This document shows positions 10,129 through 22,375 of a stretch of DNA of 64,000 nucleotides, piece by piece. Position 1 is the stretch's first letter, and every line of letters starts with the position of its first letter. The translations under genes and the position numbers were made by a program. The notes under the pieces were generated by a model that saw nothing but the letters and a program-made list of their open reading frames with translations, was not told the origin of the DNA and ran no database searches. Source of the stretch: Cycas panzhihuaensis (lineage: Eukaryota > Cycadophyta); contig CM041465.1 in assembly GCA_023213395.1 (NCBI GenBank), forward strand, positions 66,347,741-66,411,740, written 5' to 3'.

Positions 10129-11640
10129 AAAGAAGTTTTTTCATTTTTAAACCTTATTTTTTTTTAAATTTTATTTTTCCATAGGGTTATTGGCGTTTTT
10201 TTGGCCATAACTTCTATTTGGCTCATCGGTTTCAGACGAAACCTACGCCATCAGATCAAAAATTTTCCGTAGATCGATTTCGACTGGTCATAAGACCAAT
10301 TTGGTGCCCATTTGACCTCGTTTCACCCCTTTTAACATTGGACTTTCGAAATTTCAGCGTTTTTGCATTTTTAATAAAATCGGTTTTTGAACTAGCTGCT
10401 ATTCATTGTCGGTAAACTGTTTTGTATCTGAATTTTTTCTATTGTGATCTACATCATATAGACTCTAATACCCATCTTTTACTTTAATTTTTTGACTTCA
10501 TTTTTACTAATATTTTAATCGTTAAAATAAGAAATTTAGTTGATTTTGCCTGTTTCTTGAACATTCTCCATAAAGATACTTGTCACATTTTTCACTATAA
10601 CTTTTGCAATTTTTATCAGATTTTATTTCCGTCAGCTTCGTTGGGAAGCTGACTCATTTCTCTTCACTGTGATATATGTTTTCATATATTTTGACATATT
10701 TTGCTTGTATTTCAAATCAGCTAAAGGTGAGGTATTTTATTGGCCTAAATCTGCTCTTTTTTACACCTGTTTAATATATTCTTTCAAAATTTTCAATTGG
10801 CAGAATATTAATTACTTCATCAATAGTATTTGATCATTTGTTCAGCTTTTCTAAGGATTAATTAGTACTTTTATACAATTTTTTGCCTACCCTGCTCCTG
10901 TTAGGCTCCATAAGGAGGTCCTTTCCTTTGGCTCATTCAAAACGTGACTTATTGGTATCCTTTTTCAAAACCGTCTATCTTATTGGATTCACATTTCAGC
11001 AATCTACATATTGATAAAATTTTAAGCTATTCTGACCTCATTCAATATCGTTTTCAATCTGTTAAAGTTGAGTATATATATTCATCCTAGAACTTGTCTT
11101 CCTTTCAAAAATTGTAAAGAAAATTCTAGTTTACTCAAAGTTTTTTTTGATCTTTCTACAAGCACTTTACATTATTTTGAACAAGTATTTATTTATAAGG
11201 CAATACATAAAAGTTGTTCTTAAAAGAAGTTTTTTTTTACATTGAAGATTTATTATTCATTTGAGAAATTGGCATCTATTTATCTATTCTCAAAAGTTTA
11301 TTTTAAATCTTGCATAAGTGAAAAGTTTTGAGCATCATTACTTCTTTTTGATTGTTTTACTTTAAAAGTGTATTAAAGTTCTTCTTCATTATTGGAAAAT
11401 ATCATCCTTCTTGCACTTATAAAAGAAAAATTGCATTTCTTTTCAAAGGCATCTTATATTTGTTTGAAGGACATTATATATTTTTGAAAAAAACAAAAGA
11501 GTTTTTTGTAAAAGTTTTCATTTCATCTTGCTTAGAGCATTTTTTCTATTATCAAAAGAATTTTTCTTTTTCTAAGCAAGACCACATTGCTAAATAGATT
11601 AGTTTTCACATTAAATAAGATAAATCTGAATTGAACCACA

Positions 11641-12075
11641 CTTTTTTCCGGCCTTGCAAAGGCAGTTAGGACCCAGGGTTACCACCACACATGCTAATCG
11701 GCCTACTCATAGTGGATGGGGGTGGCCATTAGCTATCGTGTGTATACTGGTGGCGGTGAGGTGCGGAACCTTTTCCTTTTATGGTGTTTGGAGACCAAGG
11801 CTAGACCTGGAGAGGGTGAGTGCCTTTGGTTCGAGAACCTTCACCGCTAGATCTGCCGTTAGGCATAAATCCGGCGCAGGTGGACCAACAATTCAGGGGG
11901 GTGTCAAAGCCTTCTTAGCAGCCCACGTACTGAGGTATATAGAGCCTAGTGCTCGATCTTAGTATAAAGGGTCCCCTGTTTGCCATCCGTAAGGTGCGGG
12001 CGCCATTGATGTAATAGCAACCGAAGGTTGCCCCAGGAGAAACATAAACTTAGAGCCTAGTAGCCTTTCTAGGTC
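11641..12075 (+). other. Conserved GC-rich leader block upstream of gag (Copia-1 copy)
   Basis: About 430 bp with no open frame shared among copies. The same sequence precedes gag in D (39775-39361, minus) and, more decayed, in C (30501-30945, plus). Landmarks in order: CTTGCAAAGG, GTTAGGACCC, ACCACCACA, GGAGACCAAGGCTAGACC, a TTCGAGAA inner palindrome near 11835, GAGGTATATAGAGCCT and GTCCCCTGTTTGCC. A packaging, dimerisation or translation signal is possible; this is inference from conservation and position. Confidence 0.65.
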
Positions 12076-12217
12076 CTAGTTCATTTGTTCAAACTTTTGA
12101 AAACCTTGGGATATATATTTGGAAATAATTTCTTTCATTTAAGTTCTTTCAAGTTTTTACATTCAAATATATTTTTGCTATTGCATTCATCCCTTTTTTA
12201 TACAACCTTAATTTAAA

Positions 12218-13310
12218 ATGACGTCTAGTTTTGGGAATATGATTATTCCTAAGTTTGATGGAAATAATTTTTTAATCGGAGTAGGAGGATGAGGCCCATC
12301 CTCATAGCAAATGAAATGTGGGATATAGTGAGAAATGGTTACAATGACTTAGGATCAAATCCAACTGATACTGAAAAAGCTACATACAAAGAAAATATCA
12401 AAAAAGATAATGAAGCCTTAGCCCTTATCTTTTGCGCTTTGGAAGATCATGTTTTCCCACGCGTTAGTGAATCCATTAAGTCCAAAGAGGCTTGGGATAC
12501 TTCTGACTTATATACGAAGGGGCTGCGTCCTCTAAACTACAAAACTTAAGAAGTAAGTTTGAAAATTTACGTATGATGCCTCATGAATCAATAACTGAAT
12601 TTATGACCAAGATTCAAGACATAGTTAACCAAATGAGGTCCCTTAGGGATACCTTAACCGAACAAAAAGTTGTTGAACGAATCCTTCGATGTGTAGGAGC
12701 CGTTAGACGCTTTGAAATGGTAGCTACAAGTATTAGTGTATCTAAAGACCTAAGTACCCTCAAAATAGAACAACTTCGCTATGCTTATGTCCATAGAAGA
12801 GCAACAAGCTGCCAACGAAACCTTAGAACATGCCTTTGCTACAAAGGCCAACATTCAATCTAATCCTCAAGATGGCCCTTCAAAACAAAATGAATCTCCT
12901 CTAAGGCGAAAGATGAAAACCCTAGAAATGAACCTAGACAAAATCCTCCACGATACCAAGCTCCTCATAATAGACAAGGACGACCCCCACAACATGAAAA
13001 TTCTCCAAGACATTCGAACACTCAAAGAAACCCTAACCAACGAAGACAAGTTGACAATCATTCTTGTTGTCCACATTGTCATGGGAACCCACAACCTTCT
13101 AGAACACCTCAAAACTATCGTGACCAACCAAGAAATAATCATACTCAATTCTATGAGGAAAGGGGGAGACCTCTCAACTTTGATCACTCTTCACCAAGGA
13201 CTCAAAATCTAGTTATGGAAAAAGAGATCAACTATATTGCACTTATTGTCGTAGAAATGGTCACACTGAAGATAAGTGTTTTTCCAAACATGGACCACCC
13301 TCTAGAGGAC
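12218..13310 (+). pseudogene. Copia-1 gag remnant with zinc knuckle
   Basis: Starts ATGACGTCTAGTTTTGGG at 12218 (MTSSFGNMIIPKFDG), the same start as D at 39214. The copia gag (UBN2-like) core follows in shifted frames: MRPILIANEMWDIVRNGY, NIKKDNEALALIFCAL, then MMPHESITEFMTKIQ. The CCHC knuckle CTYCRRNGHTEDKC lies at 13238-13279. Gag forms the particle and its knuckle binds RNA. At least four frameshifts are evident against D, including near 12285 (NNFL in D continues into RRMRPIL), near 12500 and near 12780-12900. Confidence 0.88.
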
Positions 13311-13564
13311 ATGTGTCAAATACATCAGAATCTAAAATCAACAATAGGTTATTTCTATCTAGTTTTTTAAACCAGGAAGAAGAGGATGATAGTTGGTACA
13401 TTGACTCCGATTGTTCCACCCACATGACCCATAAAGAACAATTATTTCAAACTTTGGATACAAATAAGAAAGGGTCTATTATGTTTGGAGACAACACTTC
13501 TCACCAATCGATTGGAAAAGGTAACATTGCCTTATTGGTGATAGTGGTGAATACAAATATTTAA
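13311..13564 (+). pseudogene. Copia-1 protease domain, catalytic motif altered
   Basis: Reads EDDSWYIDSDCSTHMTHKEQ, then IMFGDNTSH. Copia proteases carry WYIDSGCSTHM; D keeps DSG at the equivalent place (residues 164-166 of its frame). Copia-1 has DSD, a Gly-to-Asp change beside the catalytic Asp, so processing would be impaired. The frame breaks just after GNIALL near 13530. Confidence 0.88.
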
Positions 13565-14900
13565 ATGATGTTCTATACGTCCCCGCTTTAAGGAAAAACT
13601 TACTATCGGTGGGGACGGATGATGGGACAAGACTATAAAATAATTTTTGACAACGGCGAATGTGTCATTAAAGACAAACGACAAAATGAAGCTATTGTTG
13701 CTAGGGGTATCATGACTAAAGATCGCTTATTTAAACTTACTATCACCCCTCGTAAACATATGCCCTTAGAACCACAACTACTATGGATAGTGACCTATGG
13801 CATCGACGTATCGGTCACCTTAATTATACAAGTTTAGGGGTTATGAACCGATTAGATATGCTTAATGGCTTAGCGTCTATTGATGTTAAGAAACAGTTCT
13901 GTGAGGGATGCCTTCTTGGAAAAGATGATAGACAAACTTTTCCACACTTTACCCATCGGACATCCGCCTCTTCAACTCGTATACCACGAGATATTTGTGG
14001 CCCAATGGCCACTCCCTCATGGCGGTGCCAAATATTTCCTTAGATTTATTGATGACTTTACAAGAAAGACTTGGGTGTTCTTTCTCAAATACAAATCGAT
14101 GCTTTTGACCACTTTGTTGACTTCAAAACCTTCGTTGAGCTTAAAGTGGATATCATATCCTCTCCTTAAGATCCGATAATGGGGAGAATTTACCTCTAAT
14201 ATCTTCAAGGATTCTTGTATCCAACATGGGATTAGGCGACAACATACCAACCCCTACACCCCACAACAAAATGGTGTACCGAAAGGAAAACAGAACTATC
14301 ATAGAAATGGCACGTTGTATGCTTAAAGATAAAAACTTAGGCCATGAATTTTGGGTCAAGCATCCATACCACGATCTACTTACTTAATCGATGTTCCACA
14401 AAAGCCGTTAGGGAAGACACCGGAAGAAGCATGGACGTTATAAACCTAGTATCTGTCACCTTAAGGTATTTGGTCATTTAGCCTATACCCACATCCCCAC
14501 CAAAGAAGAACCAAATTAGATGATCATAGTTTAAAATGTATCTTTATTGGATATAGTGAATCATCAAAATCTTACAAAGTTTATGATCCAAAATACCGAA
14601 AAGTTATACTAAGTAGGGATGTCAAATTTCAAGAAGATACCTACTATCAAAATAATCACGAACAACAAAAGGACATTACCATTAAGTTTAATGCATCAAA
14701 TACATCCAAATATGTGCCACCTATGTGGAGAAACTCTTTGAAACTACTAGGAAACAACATCCCTCAACCACCATCACAACCACTACCTAAATGGGTTCAC
14801 CGCAATCATGACTTAGGAAACATATTGGATAACAATCAAGATCTACACGTTCACACAAAGTTAACTTTGCTCTAATGAGTAAGTTACTTGAAAGTCATGA
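13565..14900 (+). pseudogene. Copia-1 GAG-pre-integrase and integrase remnant
   Basis: GAG-pre-integrase zinc motif DLWHRRIGHLNY (13793 on), then CEGCLLGKDD. The catalytic core follows: RDICGP (first Asp), RFIDDFTRKTWVFFLKYKS, then a frameshifted block with SDNGE near 14175, and PYTPQQNGV near 14250. The C-terminal zone carries IFIGYSESSKSYKVYDP (14541 on). Frameshifts near 13980, 14095, 14275 and 14360 split it. Compared with D it is clearly the more damaged copy. Confidence 0.85.
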
Positions 14901-15950
14901 GCCTCAAACCTTTGGTGAGGCTAATCAACATGAGTCTTGGCAAAAGCCATGCAAGAGGAATATAAATCTATAGTTAAAATGACACTTGGGAACTTGTAGA
15001 CTTACCACCAAGGAAGAAAGCCATTGGAACCAAATGGGTTTATAAGACTAAGTTCCACTCTGATGGATCAATTGATAAATATAAAGCTCGTTTAGTTGCC
15101 AAAGGATATGCCCAAAGAGAAGGCATAGACTATACTGAAACGTTTGCCCAAGTTGCTAGAATGGAATCAGTTCGCATGATAATAAGTTTAGCCACTCAAA
15201 TGGGTTGGCCTGTTTATCAAATGGACGTAAAAAGTGCTTTTTTAAATGGTTATATCCAAGAAGATATCTATGTCTCTCAACCCCTCGGTTTTGAAGTCAG
15301 GGGGGAAGAAAACAAAGTGTATAAGTTAAAGAAAGCGTTATATGGTCTAAAACAAGCACCTAGGGCTTGGTATTCCCGTATCGACACATATCTTAAAGAT
15401 CAAGGGTTTGAAAGATCTCAAGCAGATCCAAACCTATACACCAAAACTAAAGGAAATTAGATATTGATCGTAGGACTTTACGTAGATGACTTAATTTATC
15501 TAAATGACTCCCAACTTTTAAATCAATTTAAAGAAGCTATGTGTAAGGAATTCGAAATGACAGACTTAGGTCTTATGCACTACTTCCTAGGATTGGAAGT
15601 GTGGCAAGCTAAACAAGGAATATTTATCTCTCAACGTAAATATATATTAAACCTTCTACAAAGATTTAATATGACAAACTGTAAACCATTATCAATACCA
15701 GCAGAAATTGGAATTAAACTCTCTAAGACAGATGACTCAACTTCAGTTGATCCCACTCACTATAGACAACTGATTGGTAGCCTACTTTATTTAACTTCTA
15801 CTCGACCTGATATAACATATTCCATAAGTGTTGTATCTAGATTTATGCAGGATCCAAAGACATCTCATTGGCAAGCTGCTAAAAGAATCCTCAGATACCT
15901 TAAAGGGACTTCAGACTTTGGATTATACTACAAACCTACATCCGAGTTTC
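14900..15950 (+). pseudogene. Copia-1 reverse transcriptase remnant (RVT_2 type)
   Basis: Readable parts: GTKWVYKTKFHSDGSIDKYK, ARLVAKGYAQREGIDYTETF, MDVKSAFLNGYIQEDIYVSQ, KALYGLKQAPRAWYSRID, the catalytic GLYVDDLIYL at 15473-15502 with both Asp residues intact, and MTDLGLMHYFLGLEV. A stop at 15458-15460 separates the two longest open stretches, which otherwise continue in register, and one Gly codon seen in D (LGNDSQ) is missing. Copy of element RNA into cDNA is the normal role. Confidence 0.93.
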
Positions 15951-16420
15951 AGTTAACTGGTTACACAGATTCAGATTGGGCTGGTGATATTGATGATAGA
16001 AAATCTACTTCCGGTTATGCATTTAGTATGGGATCAGCAGCAGTAGCTTGGAGTACAAAGAAACAAAATACCGTGTCCTTATCCACGGTGACGAGAATAT
16101 AAAGCCGCAGTGTTAGGAGCCTGTGAATCAATCTGGTTAAGAAGACTCTTACAGGATTTTCAAATTAAATAGCAAGGCCCCACTAAAATTTGGTGTGACA
16201 ATCAGAGCACTATTCAAATGACCAAAAATCCAGTATTCCATGGTAGAACAAAGCACATTGAAACTCAATACCACTTCATTCGGGAACTTGTACAAGCAGA
16301 AGAGATAGAGTTGACTTATCAGTGTAATCAAGATCAAACAGCGGATATTTTTACAAAGGCCTTGGGAAAAATCAAGTTTGAAAAGTTCAGAGATGATTTA
16401 GGAGTCATACACATTGGGCT
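15951..16420 (+). pseudogene. Copia-1 RNase H remnant
   Basis: LTGYTDSDWAGDIDDRKSTS, YAFSMGSAAVAWSTKKQNTV, then a frameshift at about 16087 within SLSTAEAEYK. The domain continues with ESIWLRRLL, TIQMTKNPVFHGRTKHIE, QYHFIRELVQ and ADIFTKALGKIKFEKFRDDL. This is the classic copia C-terminal RNase H. It ends 13 bases before the polypurine tract. Confidence 0.92.
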
Positions 16421-16432
16421 TATGGGGGAGAA
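16421..16432 (+). promoter_or_regulatory. Copia-1 polypurine tract
   Basis: TATGGGGGAGAA directly before the 3' LTR (TG at 16433-16434). It primes plus-strand DNA synthesis. D has the same tract in reverse complement (about 34982-34993). Confidence 0.85.
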
Positions 16433-16768
16433 TGTTGGGAATAATCCCAATGTTTATGCACTAGAGCACTTAGGGCCTCTCAAAGCCACCTTTGAGGGCC
16501 CCTAGGGCACCTTGAGCCATTTAATAGCCGCCCGGACCGACCACTCACGTGAGGTACGTATCACCGCTATTTATTTTTTATATTTTTTCAAACTAACCTT
16601 AATTGTTGTGCAGCTAGGGTGATGGCGCCCGACGCCTCCCCGAATTCTCTATATAAGGGTTGGGAATACCTCCCTGGTGTTTATTAACACCGCCACTCTT
16701 TCAGAAATCGACGTTGTACTCAAGATGAAAGTGTCATGATGTCCTGCTCTGCTCCTCCGGCTCCATCA
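16433..16768 (+). repeat. Copia-1 3' LTR
   Basis: 336 bp and 9 substitutions from the 5' LTR by hand count. It ends ...CTCCATCA and is followed by the target repeat AAACT at 16769-16773. TATA box copy at 16649-16658. Confidence 0.95.
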
Positions 16769-16773
16769 AAACT
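16769..16773. repeat. Target-site duplication of Copia-1, right copy (AAACT)
   Basis: Matches 8475-8479 exactly. Sequence after it continues the element A 3' region. Confidence 0.93.
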
Positions 16774-17293
<520 letters not shown>

Positions 17294-17339
17294 TAAAAGT
17301 AATACATGGCTATCATAAAATACATTTAGCATCTTGTAT

Positions 17340-19200
17340 CTCCTATATAATATTATATGAGGCTACTGGCTACCCCCCCATCTCCTCCCTATCTCCTATG
17401 AATATAAGGTTCACTCTCATCTGTGTGAACTATGGTGAGACTCTCCCTACCTTCCTCTTGGTAATACTCTCTCATCTTAACCTAGGTCCTATCCATGTGT
17501 CTAATCACTCCTCAATGGTAGCTATTTACCCTATTATATAATAGTACTCTATGATGGAGTGACTTATCCCCCTACCTGTGCAAAGGTCATCCTTTGAGGA
17601 TGACATCTCCCATCCTTGACTACCTTGAGCTCTGTCTCTTAGAGCATTAGCTCTATTTGCATGTCTGAGATCATATCCCAAGCTTGTAATATAGGACTAA
17701 AATAATCGATTTAACCTCTTAAAAATATCTAATCAATAGCATTCCATATTAGAGGATTCTTTAACATAACTGCATAGGAAAAATTTAGGTCTAGCATCCT
17801 CCTCACCTTTGATAGGGTCAAACTACTCTCACTTCCTCAGGAAAACATAATAATTATGATTTGTATATTATAAAATGAGGTAGATAATTAATAAAATAAT
17901 AATCATTCATATCCAAAGCATAATAATCAACATACCTACTAGTTGTCCTTTTACTAGCTCATCTCTTCCTAAGGGCTCTATCATCATCCCCTCTCTTAGT
18001 TATATCCCATCCCTTAGAGGTTATTGAGGATCCCCTCTTACTCTATCTTATCCATTTTCTTTAACTACATCTTTCCCCCTAATAGAACCTAGGTATATGC
18101 TCTAAATGAACCCTCTTCCACCATTACTAGCTCCTCCTATCTCTTAGAGTACCTCTCTACCTCCTCTCCTTCCTTCTCTAGATGATAGCTCAACTCTCTC
18201 TCTCCTTCCTCCTCTGATGGGCTATTAAGGTACTTAAACCCTATCCTTCACCTCTATTCCTTCATCCTCTCTATCCTCTTCTCCCTCTCCTTTCAACTAC
18301 AATAAAAGCCTCCTCTGCTTCTACCCTCTTAAGCATATCTGCCTTGTCATCAGTCCATGATGGAAACCCCTAATATGGATCCTCTACTAACTATCTCCTT
18401 ATCATCTAATGTAATAGGGGACTGTGTATAGTCCTCACTACTATGGCTACTTTATTATATATCTAGGCCTTTATATGCTACCTATTTATCCTTAAATCCA
18501 TAATAGTTAACTCTCCTGGCACACCACCTATACTTATTAATGGTATATGATTATATAACTAGCACATAAGGATATAGCTATATGAAAATCCCTTTCATCC
18601 CTACCTCTTGATCTTGAACAACTAGAGACATATGTTATCCAAGATATACTATTCCCAATTCATCCTAGTACCCATCGCACATCTCCTAATCACTCCAACC
18701 CAGTTAGAAAGGACCCCTACAAAATTTTGGGTCTTCATGATCCTAAATATGATAATCAAAGTAATACATTTCCTTACTATTAGTATCCCCTCTCCTAACC
18801 TTATCGCCTCTATAGATACCCCATGAAGACCAAATTGATTAGTATAGCCATTAAGGTACTAACTACAGGCCTCTTACGACTTGTCATCAATAACCCTACT
18901 CAATTTCACTCCCTCTCTATGCTAACTAACTCTTTAGATCATATCGATATCCTAGGGAGTAATACTAATGTCTCTAATCCCTTATACTTTGAACACCCTC
19001 TCTCAAGGAAGCCAACATCCTATGAAATCATGTACTACCTCGTACTCCATTACTAATTAGATAGACCCACTCACTTAAGATAATCCACATCTCTACAAAA
19101 TATTCCAATCATCCTCTATTAGGTCACTAACAAGCTTCCTAATTGCTAATCCCTCGTTCTCTCTAGTATCTACCCTCTCTAGTGGTTGTATCATATAAAA
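17340..19200 (-). pseudogene. Element A antisense plant-mobile-domain-like gene with coiled-coil tail, decayed
   Basis: On the minus strand (reading 19200 to 17340) I see LVMEYEVVHDFIGCWLP, a stop, ERVFKV, then GIRDISITPXDIDMI (X = stop). These correspond to the PMD blocks of element B at 56180-56270 (ITYWDCRQYVFHL, VGDITITLGDIQRI). Further along is a charged helical stretch MLKRVEAEEAFIVVEREK, then RIERMKE, like the charged C-terminal part of the B gene. Relative to A it is antisense, as the B copies are relative to B. Many stops. The PMD call is moderate; the antisense layout matching B strengthens it. Confidence 0.5.
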
Positions 19201-21172
19201 GGAGCAGTTATTGTACCTATTTCTCATTAAAAATATTTGTTCTTTTTCAAAATTTCTTTTGTAAAGCCAAAAATATGATAATATAGTAAAAAAAATTATA
19301 GCAACATAATGTAAAATATGATTTTATAATTAAAAAATATGATTTCTCAAGATTGGTCCTAATTTGTAAAATCATATTTATTTATTTATTGCATTTTTAT
19401 TATTACTATTACATTTTTATCCTTGTATTACTATATTTTTTACTAAAAAGTTAATTTAAAAATTCTTTTTAAGCAAAAAAACTCATTAGATACCTCGCTT
19501 CCTGATACATCTCTCCCAAATCTACTTCTTGGAGTTGATTTGGAGCTTAAATAGCTTATTTATCACATCTAATGGTTAGAGAATGGATCTCAAAATCTTC
19601 ATTTTTTAACTCTTTCTCATAAAAATGAAATCAAAATTTCTTTATTTTCTTATAAAGAGTCCTCCTTTTGATTTTTAGTGAATTTTTCTTTTTTGATCTA
19701 TTTGATCCCCTTTGATTGGTGAGTCTTAATTTCGATTTCTTTATTTATATTGGGCATCCTTCCAATCTAGAATTCAGCCATTATGCTCCATCAATAAAGG
19801 TCCCTTTTATACTCTTAAAAGTTAACCTTTTATTATTAATTTTCTTGGTTTTCAATTCAACAATTATGTCTTGTTCTCTCACTATTATTAACTCTGATCA
19901 AACTCTGAGTTACTAGTTAGTAATAAGTCTAAATTATGGTAGCCTTATACTCTAAACCAATCCATCTATAAAAGAGCTTAAAGTATGATAGTATTACACT
20001 TTAAAATATGATTGTTGATGAGCCTAAACTATGATAATCAAGTTCTAAATAGTCACCAACTAATGAGCTTAAACTATGGTAGTCTTGAGCTCTAAAAAAT
20101 TACCTATTAATAAGCTTATAAACTATGATAATCAATATCTTATGCTCCAATGAAGGGATCTTACCTTTGAATCATCATTAATGAGGTAAAACTATGACCA
20201 CTTAGGAGTTTTATAGGTACCCTTAGTAGTATCTTTGGTCTAGTGAGTTCTAAGCCCCATACAATTTATGGGCACTTTTCATGATGTAATGGACCAAGTT
20301 GTAAGCCACATGTAGTTTATAGGCATTCTTATATCAATTTATCTTTTAATCCCTATCCATTTAGTATGTATTTTGATAAAACTTTTTCTTTAGTTCTATA
20401 ATGAAGTTAAGATCCACTTTTAGTATCATCTTTGATATTTTTTCTATTGTATCTTTCTATCATCAATACATACATCATTTGATTCCTTTCGCTACCATTT
20501 CTAGGAGACCTTTATATTTAATATATTACTACCTTTTACTATACCACTTTAAACTCAAAGCAAGAGCCTCAGATGTCAAGGGGGTAAATGTTTCACCAAA
20601 ACTAGGCCCTTAATTGATTCTTGTATGTTTTTCTTCTTTAATTGATCATGGGAGTATTGCTTGTAAATGAAACAATATTTTATATTAAAGAAATATAATG
20701 AAATATTTTAACTTGATTTTGGTGAAATGTTATTATGACTTTATGAATGATTAATGGTTGGATGGTGATGAGTGTATTTTATAACTTCCATGTGCTAATG
20801 AATGAAACTATAACATTAAAATTTTTTCCTAATCTATTCCAATCCACTTTTTCCTTTGAAATGCAATTTTTTTGTCATCTTTCCTCTCGATTTTTATACT
20901 CTAGCTATTATTTTTTAATGTTTTCTAGACTATTTCTTCTCTCTAATGAAGTCTTTTTACTTCAATTTTTTGTAATACTCTAAATTTCTTAAAAAGGTTG
21001 TTTGTTAAAATTTTATCATCTTTTTAATATTACCAAAAATATAACTAATCATGTTTTATTTAGAAAGCCACGTTTTCCAATCTATATAAAATACGATCGA
21101 TTATATGTTATGTAAAAAATTTACATTTTTCACTATTATGCATGCAAATTATTTTTAGTGAAATGTGTCGTT
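19201..21172 (+). other. Element A long repeat-rich 3' region (probably LTR)
   Basis: AT-rich and non-coding. It contains the 19920-20220 repeat block, then 'gtcaagggggtaaatgtttc' (20577 on), which is shared with the reverse complement of about 48525-48500, and a stretch 20590-21170 repeated at 45385-46010 in the same orientation. Because the same order recurs at the 3' end of element B, this is probably the LTR, but the partner LTR is outside the window. C inserted at 21173. Confidence 0.55.
19915..20225 (+). repeat. Degenerate tandem repeat (about 60-bp period) in element A 3' region
   Basis: At least five diverged units share the pattern ATGAGCCTAAACTATGATA followed by a variable AT-rich part and GCTCTAAA. 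Examples start near 20018, 20072 and 20111. The reverse-complement counterpart with TATCATAGTTTAGGCTCATTA units is at 49105-49470 in element B. Confidence 0.75.
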
Positions 21173-21284
21173 TGTTAGATAATATTCATTTGGAATATTA
21201 ACACTACGTTTATTTTATTAGAAATTTGTTATCTAAGATGGCTTTATAGTTTGATTGCTCTCTCTAACTCCTGCTCATCCTTCA
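21173..21284 (+). repeat. Element C left LTR (internally deleted)
   Basis: 112 bp, TGTTAGATAATATTCATTT...CATCCTTCA, against 280 bp for the right copy. Both ends match; about 168 bp are missing from the middle, including most of the presumed promoter. The Met-tRNA primer site follows 2 bases later. Confidence 0.88.
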
Positions 21285-21286
21285 TT

Positions 21287-21300
21287 TGGTATCAAAGCCA
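21287..21300 (+). promoter_or_regulatory. Element C primer-binding site (initiator-Met tRNA)
   Basis: TGGTATCAAAGCCA, one base off the standard TGGTATCAGAGCCA, two bases after the LTR end. Confidence 0.9.
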
Positions 21301-22063
21301 TACATGATAGTGTAAACAAATATTAGCATATTTTCTTCATTATGGAGCATTATGAATCTTACAAAGTATGCAAAATATTTTTTATATTACATAGATATGT
21401 TTGGTATCATTTGATATAGTTATTTATTATATATTTCACTCATTTTTCCTTATTCTTCTATAGTTCTTGGTGCATCCAATCATTTTGATATGAGTATAGG
21501 CTATATTTAGCATTATTTCAATCTCATATTGCCAATACGTAGCCTATTTGTAGCCATATGAGATCTGAGTTCTATTTTTTAGTAAACGACAAAGGAAATA
21601 ACTCATTTTCAAGTCATTTCAACCCTAAAATAAGATAAAAACACTTGTTGGAGCCACATCTTATTCTCTAGGGGTTTTTTAGCCTTATTTATAGTCTATA
21701 TGAATCCATTTGATGAAGTTCTTTATTGATGTAAGCCTATTTCTAGCTATTTTTACTCACTAAATTTTCACATATTCTGTAGCCTTTTTCTACTCATTTG
21801 GGGCCCATTTTAAGTTAAATCAAGTTTTCGTGGTTGTATCTACCTTTAGCATGCCCCTTCCATTAATTTCAAATCAATCCATTGATATTTTAGTTGTTTT
21901 TAGAGCTCTTGTACCTCCACAGGTTGCCTATGGTCATGTGTAGTCTAAGAAAACTCCACAACTTTTTTTTTTTCAAAAATATTTTATATTCTTTCATTGA
22001 GTTTAACTTTATATTAATTAAATTAAATTAAATTCTATATTTTTAAAGATTATAGACCCTTAA
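21301..22063 (+). other. Element C leader, left part
   Basis: Non-coding, AT-rich, with loosely repeated 'agcctatttctagctatttt' phrases (21480-21790). Interrupted at 22064 by element E and resuming after 29754. Confidence 0.6.
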
Positions 22064-22375
22064 TAAAGAATGCAATGAAGATAAGAGTGGAACATGAAAT
22101 ACATAAATCAATCCATGGCCATATCATAATGCACATTTAAAACATTATCTTTAATCCATATTGCTCAAATAGTAATAAATTTTATAATAGTTGTAGTGTT
22201 GAAGAACATTGGGGTTTTGGCCTCATAATTTATATATTCATGAGGTAGGTGGGAGCCCGCCTCAACCTCCATCCAAAATAATATAAAAAATAAACAACTT
22301 ATAATAAAATAATATTACCTTGATGGTTGGTATGTCTTGCATGGTCCCAAGGAAATAATGAACATTAATCTAACA
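22064..22375 (-). repeat. Element E 3' LTR (left copy on the plus strand)
   Basis: About 312 bp. Shared landmarks with the right copy: CATAAATCAATCCAT, GTGTTGAAGAACATT, GCCTCAACCTCCATC and CTTGCATGGTCCCAAGGAA. It ends TCTAACA at 22375, followed by the complement of a polypurine tract. Confidence 0.8.

Larger units (their letters stand above)
8832..12217 (+). other. Copia-1 long untranslated leader
   Basis: About 3.4 kb between primer site and gag. The first 1.1 kb is unusually rich in CpG and in CTGCGTC/CCGTC-type repeats compared with the surrounding AT-rich DNA. A T-rich kilobase follows (10400-11600), then a roughly 430-bp GC-rich block (11641-12075) shared with D and C. Open frames here, such as 8898-9095 and 9129-9764, are low-complexity or not conserved in D, so I treat them as chance ORFs. 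Confidence 0.8.
8480..16768 (+). mobile_element. Copia-1: Ty1/copia LTR retrotransposon, structurally complete, coding-defective
   Basis: 8289 bp bounded by LTRs 8480-8815 and 16433-16768, each TG...CA, and flanked by AAACT at 8475-8479 and 16769-16773. Contents in order: LTR, mutated Met-tRNA primer site, 3.4-kb leader, gag (from 12218), protease, integrase, RT, RNase H, polypurine tract and LTR. Integrase before RT is the copia order. My hand comparison of the two LTRs finds 9 substitutions in 336 bp, 8 of them transitions, so insertion is old but much younger than host element A. At least ten frameshifts or stops interrupt gag-pol. D (34651-43410) is the same family on the other strand. 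Confidence 0.95.

Noticed and set aside
11815-11821. GGTGAGT as a 5' splice site making the leader block part of an intron
   Set aside because: A single donor-like match without a convincing acceptor before gag; no support from C.
11654-11962. 102-codon open frame over the conserved leader block
   Set aside because: The D and C copies do not keep the frame; conservation looks like RNA or DNA rather than protein.
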